DNA of 13,181 bases from Coemansia sp. RSA 922 (taxonomy: Eukaryota; Kickxellomycota; Kickxellomycetes; Kickxellales; Kickxellaceae), in contig JANBQS010000712.1 of the NCBI GenBank assembly GCA_027577415.1, forward strand, positions 1 through 13,181, read 5' to 3'. The notes under the pieces were generated by a model. That model was not told the origin of the DNA. It did no database searches and saw only the letters and a list, made by a program, of their open reading frames with translations. Positions 6,641-13,181 of the stretch are shown here, piece by piece. Every line of letters starts with the position of its first letter. Position 1 is the stretch's first letter. A program made the translations under genes and the position numbers.

Positions 6641-8359
6641 CTACTTGTAGTTGTGCAGGCCAATGACCTCGCCGTCGCCAGGCTTCTTTTGCTTTGCGGC
6701 ATCAGAGCGGCGCATCTCGAGCTTGTGCAAGTACTCTGCAGTGACATCGCCGGTCACGTACTTGCCGTCAAAGACCGAGGTGTCAAAGGCAGCGATGCGC
6801 GGATTGAATGCGCGACACGAGGCAATAAGGTCGTCAAGGTCCTGGAAAAAGACCATGTCAGCGCCAATAGCACCCGCGACGTCATCGTCAGAGCGGCCAG
6901 AGGCAACCAGCTCTTCGATGGAGGGCATATCGATGCCATAGACGTTGGGGAAGCGGATGGCTGGGGCGGCCGAGGCAAAGTAGACCTTGCGGGCACCGAC
7001 GTCGCGAGCCATCTGGATGATCTCCTGCGACGTGGTTCCGCGCACAATAGAGTCGTCGACAAGCAGCACGTTGAGGCCCTTGAACTCGGTGGGCATGGCG
7101 TTGAGCTTGCGGCGCACGTTCTTGCGGCGCATCTCCTGGCCGGGCATGATGAAGGTGCGGCCGACATAGCGATTCTTGTTGAAGCCCTCGCGATACGGCA
7201 ATCCCAGCTCATGCGACAGCTGCAGCGCGGCGGCGCGGCTGGTGTCAGGCACTGGGATGACAACGTCAATGTCCATAGAGTCGCCCAGGGCTTGGCGCAC
7301 CTTGCCTGCCAGCTTCACGCCCATGTCCAGCCGCGCGTTGTACACGGGGATGCCGTCGATGGTCGAGTCTGGGCGCGCAAAGTACACGTACTCAAAGATA
7401 CACGGCGTGATGCGCTCCTCCACCACCAGCCGCCGCCGCGTCACAGCGGTCTTGGACACAATGACAACCTCTCCTGGCTGCACATCCTCGATGTCAGTAA
7501 AGTCCAGCGCATCCAACACCACGCTCTCCGACGCAAACATGTAGTCATATCCAGGTCCCGTCGACGACTTGCGCCGCCCAAACACGAGTGGTCGGATGCC
7601 ATGCGGGTCGCGGAACCCAATGATCCCGAATCCAGCCAGCATCGCAGCCACCGCATAGGCTCCGCGGCACTCGCCGTACAGGCCTGCCGCGGCAGAGAAG
7701 ATGTCTTGCTCGTTGATGCGGAACTTGCCGGTCTTTTGCAGGTTGTTGGCGAAGATGTTCAGGAGCAGCTCGCTGTCAGAGTCCGTGTTGATGTGCCGGT
7801 GCGCGTCGTAGTCCAGAAAGTGCCGCAGCTCGCTGTCGTTCGTCAGGTTGCCGTTATGCGCCATGACGATTCCATACGGGCTGTTGACGTAGAACGGCTG
7901 AGCCTCAGAGTCTGCCGGCGTGCCAGCCGTCGGGTACCGCACTACAAAAAAATAAAACAAAATACAAAGTGGCTCATCTCTTATCAGTTGCCTTGTACGC
8001 CACGATCATCCCAGGCTCCATCTGTGCTGCATTGGGCTACTTACCATGAGCGACGCCCATGTTGCCCGCCAGTGCCATCAGCCGCTGAGGAGTAAACACA
8101 TCGCGAACCATGCCGTTGCCCTTGCACTGGAACAGCCTTCCCTTGTGCCCGCACGTAACAATGCCCGCTGCATCCTACAGGCCATTAAGAATGCGTTTTA
8201 AACAACTATTGATGCGACTACCAATGCGCACGTGCGCATCTGCGGAACGAAGACCATGCTTACCTGGCCACGGTGCTGCAAAAGACCCAGGCTCTCTAGT
8301 AGCTCACTGACTGCCGCCTGCGACGAGTCTGCCAGAAGCAACGCAGAGATCCCGCACAT
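6641..8359 (-). CDS. ADE4: Amidophosphoribosyltransferase (3 exons)
   Basis: Exons 8359-8264, 8174-8045 and 7941-6641 give 508 aa, the usual length of yeast Ade4 / E. coli PurF. The enzyme makes 5-phosphoribosylamine from PRPP and glutamine, the committed step of de novo purine synthesis, in the cytosol. MCGI puts the nucleophilic Cys at 2 with no propeptide. QHRGQDAAGI (28-37), VRYPTAG (76-82) and HNGN (104-107) complete the Ntn-type glutamine amidotransferase domain. The PRPP-binding loop VDDSIVRGTT lies at 370-379 in the C-terminal phosphoribosyltransferase domain, preceded by IPVPDTSRAAA. The [4Fe-4S] cysteine set of B. subtilis-type enzymes is not evident. Both introns interrupt highly conserved text (HRGQ|DAAG and AH|VRYP), and splicing restores it exactly. 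The ATG at 8359 is fixed by the Cys2 requirement. The gene is divergent from TPI1, 305 bp away. No TGACTC-type Bas1/Gcn4 site was seen in the shared promoter. Confidence 0.97.
7942..8044 (-). other. ADE4 intron 2 (103 bp)
   Basis: Minus-strand donor GTAAGT at 8044 and acceptor TTGTAG at 7942, phase 1, with a branch-like CTGAT and a T-rich 3' end. It splits the Val codon of the HVRYP motif. Confidence 0.9.
8175..8263 (-). other. ADE4 intron 1 (89 bp)
   Basis: Minus-strand donor GTAAGC at 8263 and acceptor CTGTAG at 8175, phase 0 between HRGQ and DAAG. A branch-like CTTAAT lies about 13 nt from the acceptor. It contains a perfect 16-bp palindrome at 8224-8239. Confidence 0.9.
8224..8239. repeat. 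Perfect 16-bp palindrome with CACGTG core, in ADE4 intron 1
   Basis: ATGCGCACGTGCGCAT equals its own reverse complement. The central CACGTG (8229-8234) is the E-box recognised by bHLH factors such as fungal Pho4/Cbf1-type proteins. In the pre-mRNA it could also fold into a short hairpin. Function is not shown by the sequence. Confidence 0.6.
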
Positions 8360-8664
8360 TATTATTATAGATGGTTTTCAAGTACTAAAAGTAGGAGTGT
8401 CTAGAAAGAATACCCGAGCTAAAAGAGTAAGATACCATTTCTAGCTGAAATAACCCTTCTGCTCCGCTATCTCCCCCAAACTGAGCGAATAGGGTGTGAT
8501 CGCAAGCGCCCACGCCTTGATCCAGTTAAGGTCTGGGTCCGTCGGCCCTTATCCGGGCAATTTGTATATGAGAGGGACGGTTTAGGTATCAAGTTGTCCT
8601 TTTTTTCTTCTCACCAAATACCTCTTTTTCTCTCGACACACAAGTAATACTAATTCGAAAAAAC
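8360..8664. other. Divergent promoter region: ADE4 / TPI1
   Basis: 305 bp drive ADE4 leftward and TPI1 rightward. The right part has a TATA-like TATATGAG (8565) and a strongly pyrimidine-rich leader (about 8597-8640), as in highly expressed fungal glycolytic genes. A GC-rich segment with CCCACGCC (about 8508) and CCTTATCCGG (about 8547) could hold factor sites. No TATA box is seen on the ADE4 side. Confidence 0.6.
8565..8572 (+). promoter_or_regulatory. TATA-like box of TPI1
   Basis: TATATGAG, 100 bp upstream of the TPI1 ATG at 8665, followed by a T/C-rich leader. Confidence 0.55.
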
Positions 8665-9414
8665 ATGACTCGCACTTTCTGGGTTGGTGGAAACTGGAAG
8701 ATGAACGGCTCCGTTGCCTCTATCAAGGACCTCGCCACCACTTTCAACGCCGGCAAGACTCCCTCTGACGTCGAGGTAGTTATCGGTGCTCCCTACGTCT
8801 ACATCCCTCTGCTTGCCGACACTCTTCGCAAGGACTGGGCTGTTGCCGGCGAGAACTGCTACGTGCACGCCACCGGTGCCTACACTGGCGAGATCAGCCC
8901 CGAGATGCTGGCCGACGTCGGCGCCAAGTGGGTTATCTTGGGTCACTCTGAGCGCCGCCACATCCTGAACGAGTCCAGCGAGTTCACTGCCCAAAAGGTC
9001 GTCAAGGCCCTGGCCGCTGGCCTCAAGGTTGCCCTGTGCGTCGGCGAGCTGCTCGAGGAGCGTGAGGCCGGTACCACCCAGGTTGTTGTCAACACTCAGC
9101 TCGATGCTGTTGTCAGCGCTGTTTCAGAGAGTGACTGGGCCAATATTGTTATTGCCTATGAGCCTGTCTGGGCTATTGGCACTGGCAAGGTCGCCTCTCC
9201 CGAGCAGGCCCAGGAAGTCCACGCTGCTATTCGTGAGTACCTCAAGGCTGCTGTCTCGCCAAAGGTCGCTGAGGAGACTCGTATCGCCTATGGCGGATCT
9301 GTTGGCGGCAAGAACTGCAAGGAGCTCGCCCAGAAGCCCGACGTTGATGGCTTCCTTGTTGGCGGCGCCTCGCTAAAGCCTGAGTTCCTAGACATTGTCA
9401 ATGCTACCCAGTAG
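8665..9414 (+). CDS. TPI1: Triosephosphate isomerase
   Basis: Intronless, 249 aa, the full normal length. It interconverts dihydroxyacetone phosphate and glyceraldehyde 3-phosphate in glycolysis, as a cytosolic (beta/alpha)8-barrel homodimer. GGNWKMNG gives the substrate-binding Asn10 and Lys12. GHSERR carries the electrophilic His94. [12 protein letters not shown] carries the base Glu166 followed by the mobile loop-6 hinge. YGGSVGGKN (209-217) and LVGGASL (231-237) are the phosphate-binding loops. The codons are strongly biased to C/G-ending triplets (GCC, CTC, AAG), as expected of a highly expressed gene. One residue is odd: the segment usually reading CIGE(T/K)LEE has Leu at 129. The ATG has A at -3 and starts precisely at the family N-terminus. 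Confidence 0.98.
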   Translation: MTRTFWVGGNWKMNGSVASIKDLATTFNAGKTPSDVEVVIGAPYVYIPLLADTLRKDWAVAGENCYVHATGAYTGEISPEMLADVGAKWVILGHSERRHILNESSEFTAQKVVKALAAGLKVALCVGELLEEREAGTTQVVVNTQLDAVVSAVSESDWANIVIAYEPVWAIGTGKVASPEQAQEVHAAIREYLKAAVSPKVAEETRIAYGGSVGGKNCKELAQKPDVDGFLVGGASLKPEFLDIVNATQ

Positions 9415-9433
9415 AGTGCTTTTTTTTCAGTAT

Positions 9434-9439
9434 ATTAAA
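9434..9439 (+). terminator. Poly(A)-like signal of TPI1
   Basis: ATTAAA about 20 nt past the TPI1 stop codon and just after a T-run, in an 83-bp convergent gap with the zinc-finger gene. Confidence 0.4.
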
Positions 9440-9497
9440 TTATGTGAGCCCATGTCAGCATTACGCATAAGCATTATTTCCGAGTTGGAATGGCATG

Positions 9498-10208
9498 TTA
9501 GAGCTTTTGCTGCTTGCGTGTATTCCGGTTAGTAGCTGCTCGCCGCTTTTTGAACAGCGACGACGTTGCCGCACTATCGCTTGGTCCTGTTGGTAGTGGT
9601 TGGGTTTCTACTTCGGTGTGTTCCGTGAAGTTGGAGACCGTCATCTCCTTGATGTCAAACTCGTGGAGGCGGTCTGACGTGTCTTCTTCCTGGTCTAGCC
9701 ACTCAGCGCCTCGTAGATTCCGGGCGTGCTCCAGCTGCTGGCCTGCGCCTGCCACTGCTTCCTCTTCCGCTTCTTCCACGACTTGCCAGGCGCCGGCGAT
9801 TCCCATGTCGTCGGGTCGACTGGGCTGCGTATCAGTCTCTGCGACCACATGTTCTTTTTTCTTGCCTCCTGCTACTGGCTTTTCTGTAGATTTGGCGCTT
9901 GCGTGGACCTTGTCCTTACTAGTGGCGGATGGAGCAGATTCGGCACTGTGAGTGGCAATATCCTTGTTATAGCTGATAGTCGCGGCGCTTTCAATGCTCT
10001 TTAGCTGAGCGTCTAGCTTCTTTTCGGCCTGGTTCCTCGCTTCTTCGTCTTTTTGGATCTGTCGCAAGAACTTTTGTACATTATCCTTGTGCTTTGTTCC
10101 CGAGTCGTGTAGGTTTCGCGTCGTCTTGTTGTCGTGCACAAAGATCCGACAGTAGTTGCACCAGTACTTGTTATTGCGGTCCCATGGAGCCTTTTTTTGG
10201 TGCGACAT
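9498..10208 (-). CDS. U1-type (matrin) zinc-finger protein, WBP4-like splicing factor
   Basis: Intronless, 236 aa. The N-terminus WDRNNKYWCNYC...H.....H contains a U1-type C2H2 finger with ligands C17, C20, H34 and H40, the RNA-associated finger of U1C and WBP4/FBP21. The finger is followed by HKDNVQKFLRQI and a long charged helix (about 40-85, KDEEARNQAEKKLDAQLKSI), the same order as in WBP4, a spliceosomal B-complex protein. WBP4 of animals then carries two WW domains. Here there are none; instead come a Lys/Ser-rich low-complexity region, GAWQVVEEAEEE (about 140-150), an acidic stretch, and a basic tail (KKRRAA...RKQQKL) that could be a nuclear localisation signal. A nuclear splicing role is inferred from the finger and helix only. 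The ATG at 10208 has A at -3; an ATG at 10244 would add 12 unconserved hydrophobic residues. The gene is divergent from the DAO gene and convergent with TPI1. Confidence 0.82.
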   Translation of the reverse strand: MSHQKKAPWDRNNKYWCNYCRIFVHDNKTTRNLHDSGTKHKDNVQKFLRQIQKDEEARNQAEKKLDAQLKSIESAATISYNKDIATHSAESAPSATSKDKVHASAKSTEKPVAGGKKKEHVVAETDTQPSRPDDMGIAGAWQVVEEAEEEAVAGAGQQLEHARNLRGAEWLDQEEDTSDRLHEFDIKEMTVSNFTEHTEVETQPLPTGPSDSAATSSLFKKRRAATNRNTRKQQKL

Positions 10209-10426
10209 GATAGATGATGATATGGACAATATGAGATATTTCATTACCTTGCGCTGTGCGCTCTGACGACACTGGGGGGTGATTGAGTAGCTCTGGAGTG
10301 GCGGACAAGTGGGATGTCACACTGAAAAAAAAGCGGGGCAACATCGCCGACTCCGTTATCGCCTGTTCTCCTTTCTATCTCTTTGCTTACATAATTTTAA
10401 ATACTCTTTTCTGAAATTTCACACAA

Positions 10427-11953
10427 ATGGCTGACGAGCGGGAAACAATTGTTATCATTGGTGCTGGCATTATCGGCGTGTCCACCGCCTACTTTACCGC
10501 CAAAAAGCTAGCTGAAAAGTACCCTGTTGACCAGCGACCACGCCTTATTCTCTTGGAACAATGCGAGCCTGGGTGTAGCGCATCGGGAAAGTCAGGCGGG
10601 TTTCTCGCGCGGCACTGGTCAGACGGCACAGACACTGAGAAGCTAGCTCAGTTCAGCTACGACTTGCACGCCAAGCTTGCCGCAGAGCTCGGAGGCGCTG
10701 ACAAGTGGGGATATCGTGCTGTCGACACTTTCTGCGCCGAGATCGACCGTATACCTGTCATGCCAGCCAAACAGCACAAATCCAGCCATTTCCGCACAGA
10801 GGCTGAGTCAGTGGTCACGTCCATTGAGGTCATTGCTCCGCGCTCACGTCGGTCGTCGCCCGCGGCCACTACCATGGAGTATTCCCTTCCGACAACGCCT
10901 AACGAGGAGAATATGCAGCCGAACAGCACCCATGCGTCGATTGCTGTGCCAGAGATCGAGTCTGTCAAAGTAGTTGAGCCTGGAACTGTCCCCTGGCTGA
11001 GAACCAATGTGCTGACAAAGCTGCGCCAAGTCGGCGATACTGCAAACACCGCCCAAGTCGATCCGCTAAAGCTCACCAGGGCCTTGTTGGCCGAGGCTAA
11101 GGCCCGCGGACTGGAGATTGTAAAGGCCAAGGTCATTGACGTGGCCGAAACTGGGTACCGCCCGCCACTTATCGAGTTTCCTGTCGACAATTGTGCTCGC
11201 GGCAAGGCCACGATCGATGAAGAATTCAAGGTGGTCGGGCCTTCCTCGTCTGCACCAGCCTCGACTTCGTTGGCTGGCAACAGCCCTGTTGGCACGCAGG
11301 GCGGCTGGGGCAAGCCGATGACTAACAAGCCATATATACTGCAGCTGGACCAAGGTTCCGACATCCCAGCAGACAAGATTGTAGTTGCTTGTGGTGCGTG
11401 GGTCACATCGTGTTTGCGGTGGGAGGCATTCCGCGAAGTGTCGGCAAGCCAGATCCCGATCCAAGGTCTGCGAGTACATTACCTATTGGCCAAGCCCAAA
11501 TATGATCTGCCCGCACAAGCAGTGTTTGCCGAAATCAACGGCACTGTGTACAGCGGAGAAGACGCGATTGAGATATACCCACGGCCCGACGGCTCAGTGT
11601 TTGTTTGTGGCGAGGCCTTGGACGACCCCGAGATGCCTCCACACAATCCGTTTGAGCCCATCTACAGCAAGCGCGCTACCAATCGGCTAAAGCAAATCGT
11701 CAACGATGTCAGCCCCGCCCTGTCGTTTGACATTATTCAGTACGGACTGGCCTGTCATCTCCCCGTACATGCCAAGGGAATCCCAGTTATATCCAAGGTG
11801 CCTAATACTCGTGGCCTGTATGTTGCCGCTGGACACGGGTGCTGGGGTATTTTGAACGGCCCTGCCACGGGCTTGTCCGTGTCAGAGTTGCTTGTCGATG
11901 ACCAGCCAACATCACTGGATTTGTCAAACTTTAGACTGGACAGATGGTATTAG
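10427..11953 (+). CDS. FAD-dependent DAO-family oxidoreductase, Tda3-like
   Basis: Intronless, 508 aa, near the length of yeast Tda3 (about 520, from memory). The N-terminal Rossmann motif GAGIIG (12-17) and the Glu ending strand 2 (LILLEQ, Glu44) bind the ADP part of FAD. SASGKSGGFLARHW (51-64) fits the family's flavin-contact loop. VACGAWV (320-326) and the C-terminal GLYVAAGHGCWGILNGPATG (463-482) are the second FAD-binding block. The fold is that of glycine/D-amino-acid oxidases. The substrate is unknown, and yeast Tda3 has been linked to late endosome-to-Golgi traffic. Two low-complexity insertions (about 112-180 and 257-300) interrupt the fold. The start is the first ATG, immediately before the Rossmann strand. 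No canonical TATA box was found; an A/T-rich TTTTAAATA lies about 30 bp upstream. Assignment to the DAO family is firm, and the Tda3 label is by overall resemblance. Confidence 0.9.
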   Translation: MADERETIVIIGAGIIGVSTAYFTAKKLAEKYPVDQRPRLILLEQCEPGCSASGKSGGFLARHWSDGTDTEKLAQFSYDLHAKLAAELGGADKWGYRAVDTFCAEIDRIPVMPAKQHKSSHFRTEAESVVTSIEVIAPRSRRSSPAATTMEYSLPTTPNEENMQPNSTHASIAVPEIESVKVVEPGTVPWLRTNVLTKLRQVGDTANTAQVDPLKLTRALLAEAKARGLEIVKAKVIDVAETGYRPPLIEFPVDNCARGKATIDEEFKVVGPSSSAPASTSLAGNSPVGTQGGWGKPMTNKPYILQLDQGSDIPADKIVVACGAWVTSCLRWEAFREVSASQIPIQGLRVHYLLAKPKYDLPAQAVFAEINGTVYSGEDAIEIYPRPDGSVFVCGEALDDPEMPPHNPFEPIYSKRATNRLKQIVNDVSPALSFDIIQYGLACHLPVHAKGIPVISKVPNTRGLYVAAGHGCWGILNGPATGLSVSELLVDDQPTSLDLSNFRLDRWY

Positions 11954-12260
11954 AGTATCGACACATTTTACACGATGGTTATTACTAGACACTATTATTT
12001 AATGGTATTTATTGGTTTAGAATTAGCAAAGGCGCCAAGTTGGCGTTAAGGACTATAGTTTGTGCTCATACATAGCTCTAGATGCAAACTCACTCTAGTC
12101 TTGTTGAACTAAGCCTAAGCCACTCCTCTCGTCCTGAAACTGTTACTTGAATGACTCCTGCACGCGAGTATGAAGTCAGTCACCATGAAAGCATGACACG
12201 CCTTCGCCACTAAACTGATTTGAGCGCTAATACTAGTCCCATGTCTATCCACTGCAAGCA
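11954..12260. other. Convergent intergenic region
   Basis: 307 bp between the DAO gene (rightward) and the small ORF ending at 12261 (leftward), so it should be all 3' flank. It is A/T-rich near 11985-12030, with TTTATT (minus-strand AATAAA) near 12010. I see no ORF, RNA gene or repeat. Confidence 0.5.
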
Positions 12261-12653
12261 CTATCTCCTCAGCCTTTCTGAAATGTTAAACCGTTCTTGA
12301 ATGATGCCCAGCTCTTGCATCAACAATTGGCCAGGCTTAGGATCCCTTAATGGTGGGTTGAGTGATTTTAAATCCCACTCCTTCATGGCGTCAGGCTCAG
12401 CAATAAAAATGCAACAGTCGCTCACGCTATCGACTGTGTGTTTTTCTACTACTACTCCAGCTTCGTTAACAAAAGGTAATATTCCACTAGCATTACCATA
12501 GTAAAACTGATGCTTGTCTGTAAGATTCAGAGTGTTCTGAATCTTCTCCATATGCTTAAATGTCATAATTCCTTTGGGACACATGTCACCAGATATTTCG
12601 AAACACCCTTTTATACCATAGGTATAAACTTTATATGAGGCAGGAGCAGACAT
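12261..12653 (-). CDS. Small unrecognised protein (130 aa)
   Basis: Single open frame of 130 aa starting MSAPASYKVYTYG and ending ISERLRR. I do not recognise the family. It has no signal peptide, no membrane segment and no low-complexity sequence. Hydrophobic and polar residues alternate as in a small folded alpha/beta protein, with strand-like text near 7-22 and 65-85 and a likely C-terminal helix (112-130). There are five cysteines, including an adjacent pair CC (about 80-81). Coding is supported by the A at -3 of the ATG, by a TATA-like box about 90 bp upstream at the same spacing as its neighbours, and by protein-like composition. Its codons end in A or T far more often than those of ADE4 or TPI1, especially in the first half, which fits a young, weakly expressed or transferred gene. 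The alternative is a chance ORF or one exon of a longer gene. Confidence 0.55.
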   Translation of the reverse strand: MSAPASYKVYTYGIKGCFEISGDMCPKGIMTFKHMEKIQNTLNLTDKHQFYYGNASGILPFVNEAGVVVEKHTVDSVSDCCIFIAEPDAMKEWDLKSLNPPLRDPKPGQLLMQELGIIQERFNISERLRR

Positions 12654-12740
12654 TGTCAATAAGTAAACTATATATATAAAAATGGAGAGTGAAGAAGAAA
12701 GAGAATACTGACAGAAAAAAGGGGGCAGGCGCCAGAAACA

Positions 12741-12748
12741 CTCTTATA
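12741..12748 (-). promoter_or_regulatory. TATA-like box of the small ORF
   Basis: The minus strand reads TATAAGAG, 88-95 bp upstream of the ATG at 12653. Confidence 0.45.
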
Positions 12749-12848
12749 CTGTGGCCTTACATGGAGGAAGGTGCAAAAAAAACTGCTCAGTCAAAGGCCA
12801 GCAGCTGACAGCGCTTTGGGCACCTTTTCACGCATGTCATTTTCTCTT

Positions 12849-12868
12849 GAGAGACTTCGAAGCCTCTC
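12849..12868. repeat. Imperfect 20-bp palindrome
   Basis: GAGAGACTTCGAAGCCTCTC is its own reverse complement except for one mismatched pair (12854/12863). The core is CTTCGAAG. Confidence 0.55.
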
Positions 12869-12976
12869 GTGCTGAAGAGAGACTTTACCTTGCCAAGAGT
12901 ACACTAAGAAGCGGTATCCTCCTTTGTAAGACTTGTTTTCCTGCTCCAAGTCACCCTTCTGCTGCGTTTTTTTCAG

Positions 12977-12978
<2 letters not shown>

Positions 12979-13014
<36 letters not shown>
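12979..13014. repeat. (GA)18 microsatellite
   Basis: 36 bp of uninterrupted GA dinucleotide repeat in intergenic DNA. On the minus strand it reads (TC)18. Confidence 0.97.
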
Positions 13015-13017
<3 letters not shown>

Positions 13018-13105
13018 CGCACTTTCCCCACCAGTGCGTTGAATTCCTGTGTATTGTGCTAACAAGGACAACGAAATAATAAATAAATACAAGCGGCAGT
13101 ATAAC

Positions 13106-13180
13106 TCAAGCCCGGACGTTGACAATGGTTCCGTATCGAGCCTGTATTTCGCTACGTATATTGTAGGCCTGGCTGACGAT
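13106..13180 (-). CDS. Possible C-terminal fragment of a protein running off the window
   Basis: Reading leftward from the window edge, one frame gives 24 codons, IVSQAYNIRSEIQARYG... ending NVRA, then TGA at 13108-13106. The text is compositionally protein-like, with a short amphipathic helix and varied codons, and would be the last residues of a gene starting to the right of the window. I do not recognise it. A second frame is also open through this stretch and on into the TC repeat, so the call is tentative. Confidence 0.35.
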   Translation of the reverse strand: MVSQAYNIRSEIQARYGTIVNVRA

Positions 13181-13181
13181 A

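Larger units (their letters stand above)
12654..13105. other. Intergenic region with palindrome and GA microsatellite
   Basis: 452 bp upstream of the small ORF. It holds a TATATATATA run (12669-12678, only 16-25 bp from the ATG, too close to be the likely promoter), a TATA-like box at 12741-12748, a near-perfect 20-bp palindrome (12849-12868), a repeated GAGAGACTT (12849 and 12877), a (GA)18 tract, and AATAATAAATAAA near 13075. An open frame at 12751-13062 owes part of its length to the GA repeat and is not credible. Confidence 0.55.

Noticed and set aside
6653..8095. Long open frame (480 codons) on the plus strand across ADE4
   Set aside because: It is antisense to a certain gene, starts with GTG rather than ATG, and runs through an intron. 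Strong G/C-ending codon bias in ADE4 avoids the codons that would make antisense stops, which explains it.
10657..11406. 249-codon open frame on the minus strand inside the DAO gene
   Set aside because: Antisense shadow of a well-supported flavoprotein; its translation shows no recognisable domain.
12669..12678. TATATATATA as promoter of the small ORF
   Set aside because: It is only 16-25 bp from the ATG, whereas other TATA boxes here lie 90-125 bp upstream. TATAAGAG at 12741-12748 fits better.
12854..12865. tRNA B-box-like ACTTCGAAGCC
   Set aside because: It differs from the B-box at several positions. No A-box or acceptor stem could be found upstream, and the palindrome explains the match.
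12751..13062. Plus-strand 103-codon frame ending after the GA repeat
   Set aside because: The frame is kept open partly by the GA microsatellite (Arg-Glu repeat). The composition is not protein-like and no promoter is seen.

Overview
This 13.2 kb window reads as nuclear DNA of a fungus, probably an early-diverging (zygomycete-grade) one. The basis is compact gene spacing, mostly intronless genes, four short spliceosomal introns (81-106 bp) with GTAAGY donors and TTGTAG or CTGTAG acceptors, an E. coli/yeast-type purine amidotransferase, a GPI-anchored Ser-rich wall-type protein, and a Tda3-like oxidoreductase. The genus is my inference (Kickxellales/Coemansia-like) and cannot be fixed from sequence alone.

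Layout from left to right: (1) 43-1912, minus: an unrecognised disordered 587-aa protein with one intron and tandem LPxY/PPxY motifs. (2) 2247-3290, minus: a zinc-independent medium-chain dehydrogenase/reductase. (3) 3609-4220, plus: mitochondrial inner membrane protease subunit 1, two exons, divergent from gene 2. (4) 4491-4937, plus: a small secreted GPI-anchor-type Ser/Thr-rich protein. (5) 5071-6327, minus: a LIM-domain protein, convergent with gene 4. (6) 6641-8359, minus: amidophosphoribosyltransferase (ADE4/purF), three exons. (7) 8665-9414, plus: triosephosphate isomerase, divergent from gene 6 across about 305 bp. (8) 9498-10208, minus: a U1-type zinc-finger protein resembling WBP4, convergent with gene 7. 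(9) 10427-11953, plus: an FAD-dependent DAO-family oxidoreductase similar to yeast Tda3. (10) 12261-12653, minus: a small unrecognised ORF with A/T-richer codons. (11) 13106-13180, minus: a possible C-terminal fragment of a gene running off the window, preceded by an intergenic region with a (GA)18 microsatellite.

Five genes have a TATA-like box about 90-125 bp upstream of the chosen ATG, which helped set their starts. AATAAA or ATTAAA signals follow the LIM, ADE4 and TPI genes. The genes are mainly unrelated housekeeping functions (purine synthesis, glycolysis, mitochondrial protein maturation, splicing) and do not form a pathway cluster. I found no mobile element, CRISPR array, tRNA/rRNA or obvious novel multi-gene system. 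The points most worth a second look are the PY-motif protein and its hydrophobic read-through intron, a perfect 16-bp E-box palindrome inside the first ADE4 intron, the unusual LIM protein architecture, and the small orphan ORF at 12261-12653.
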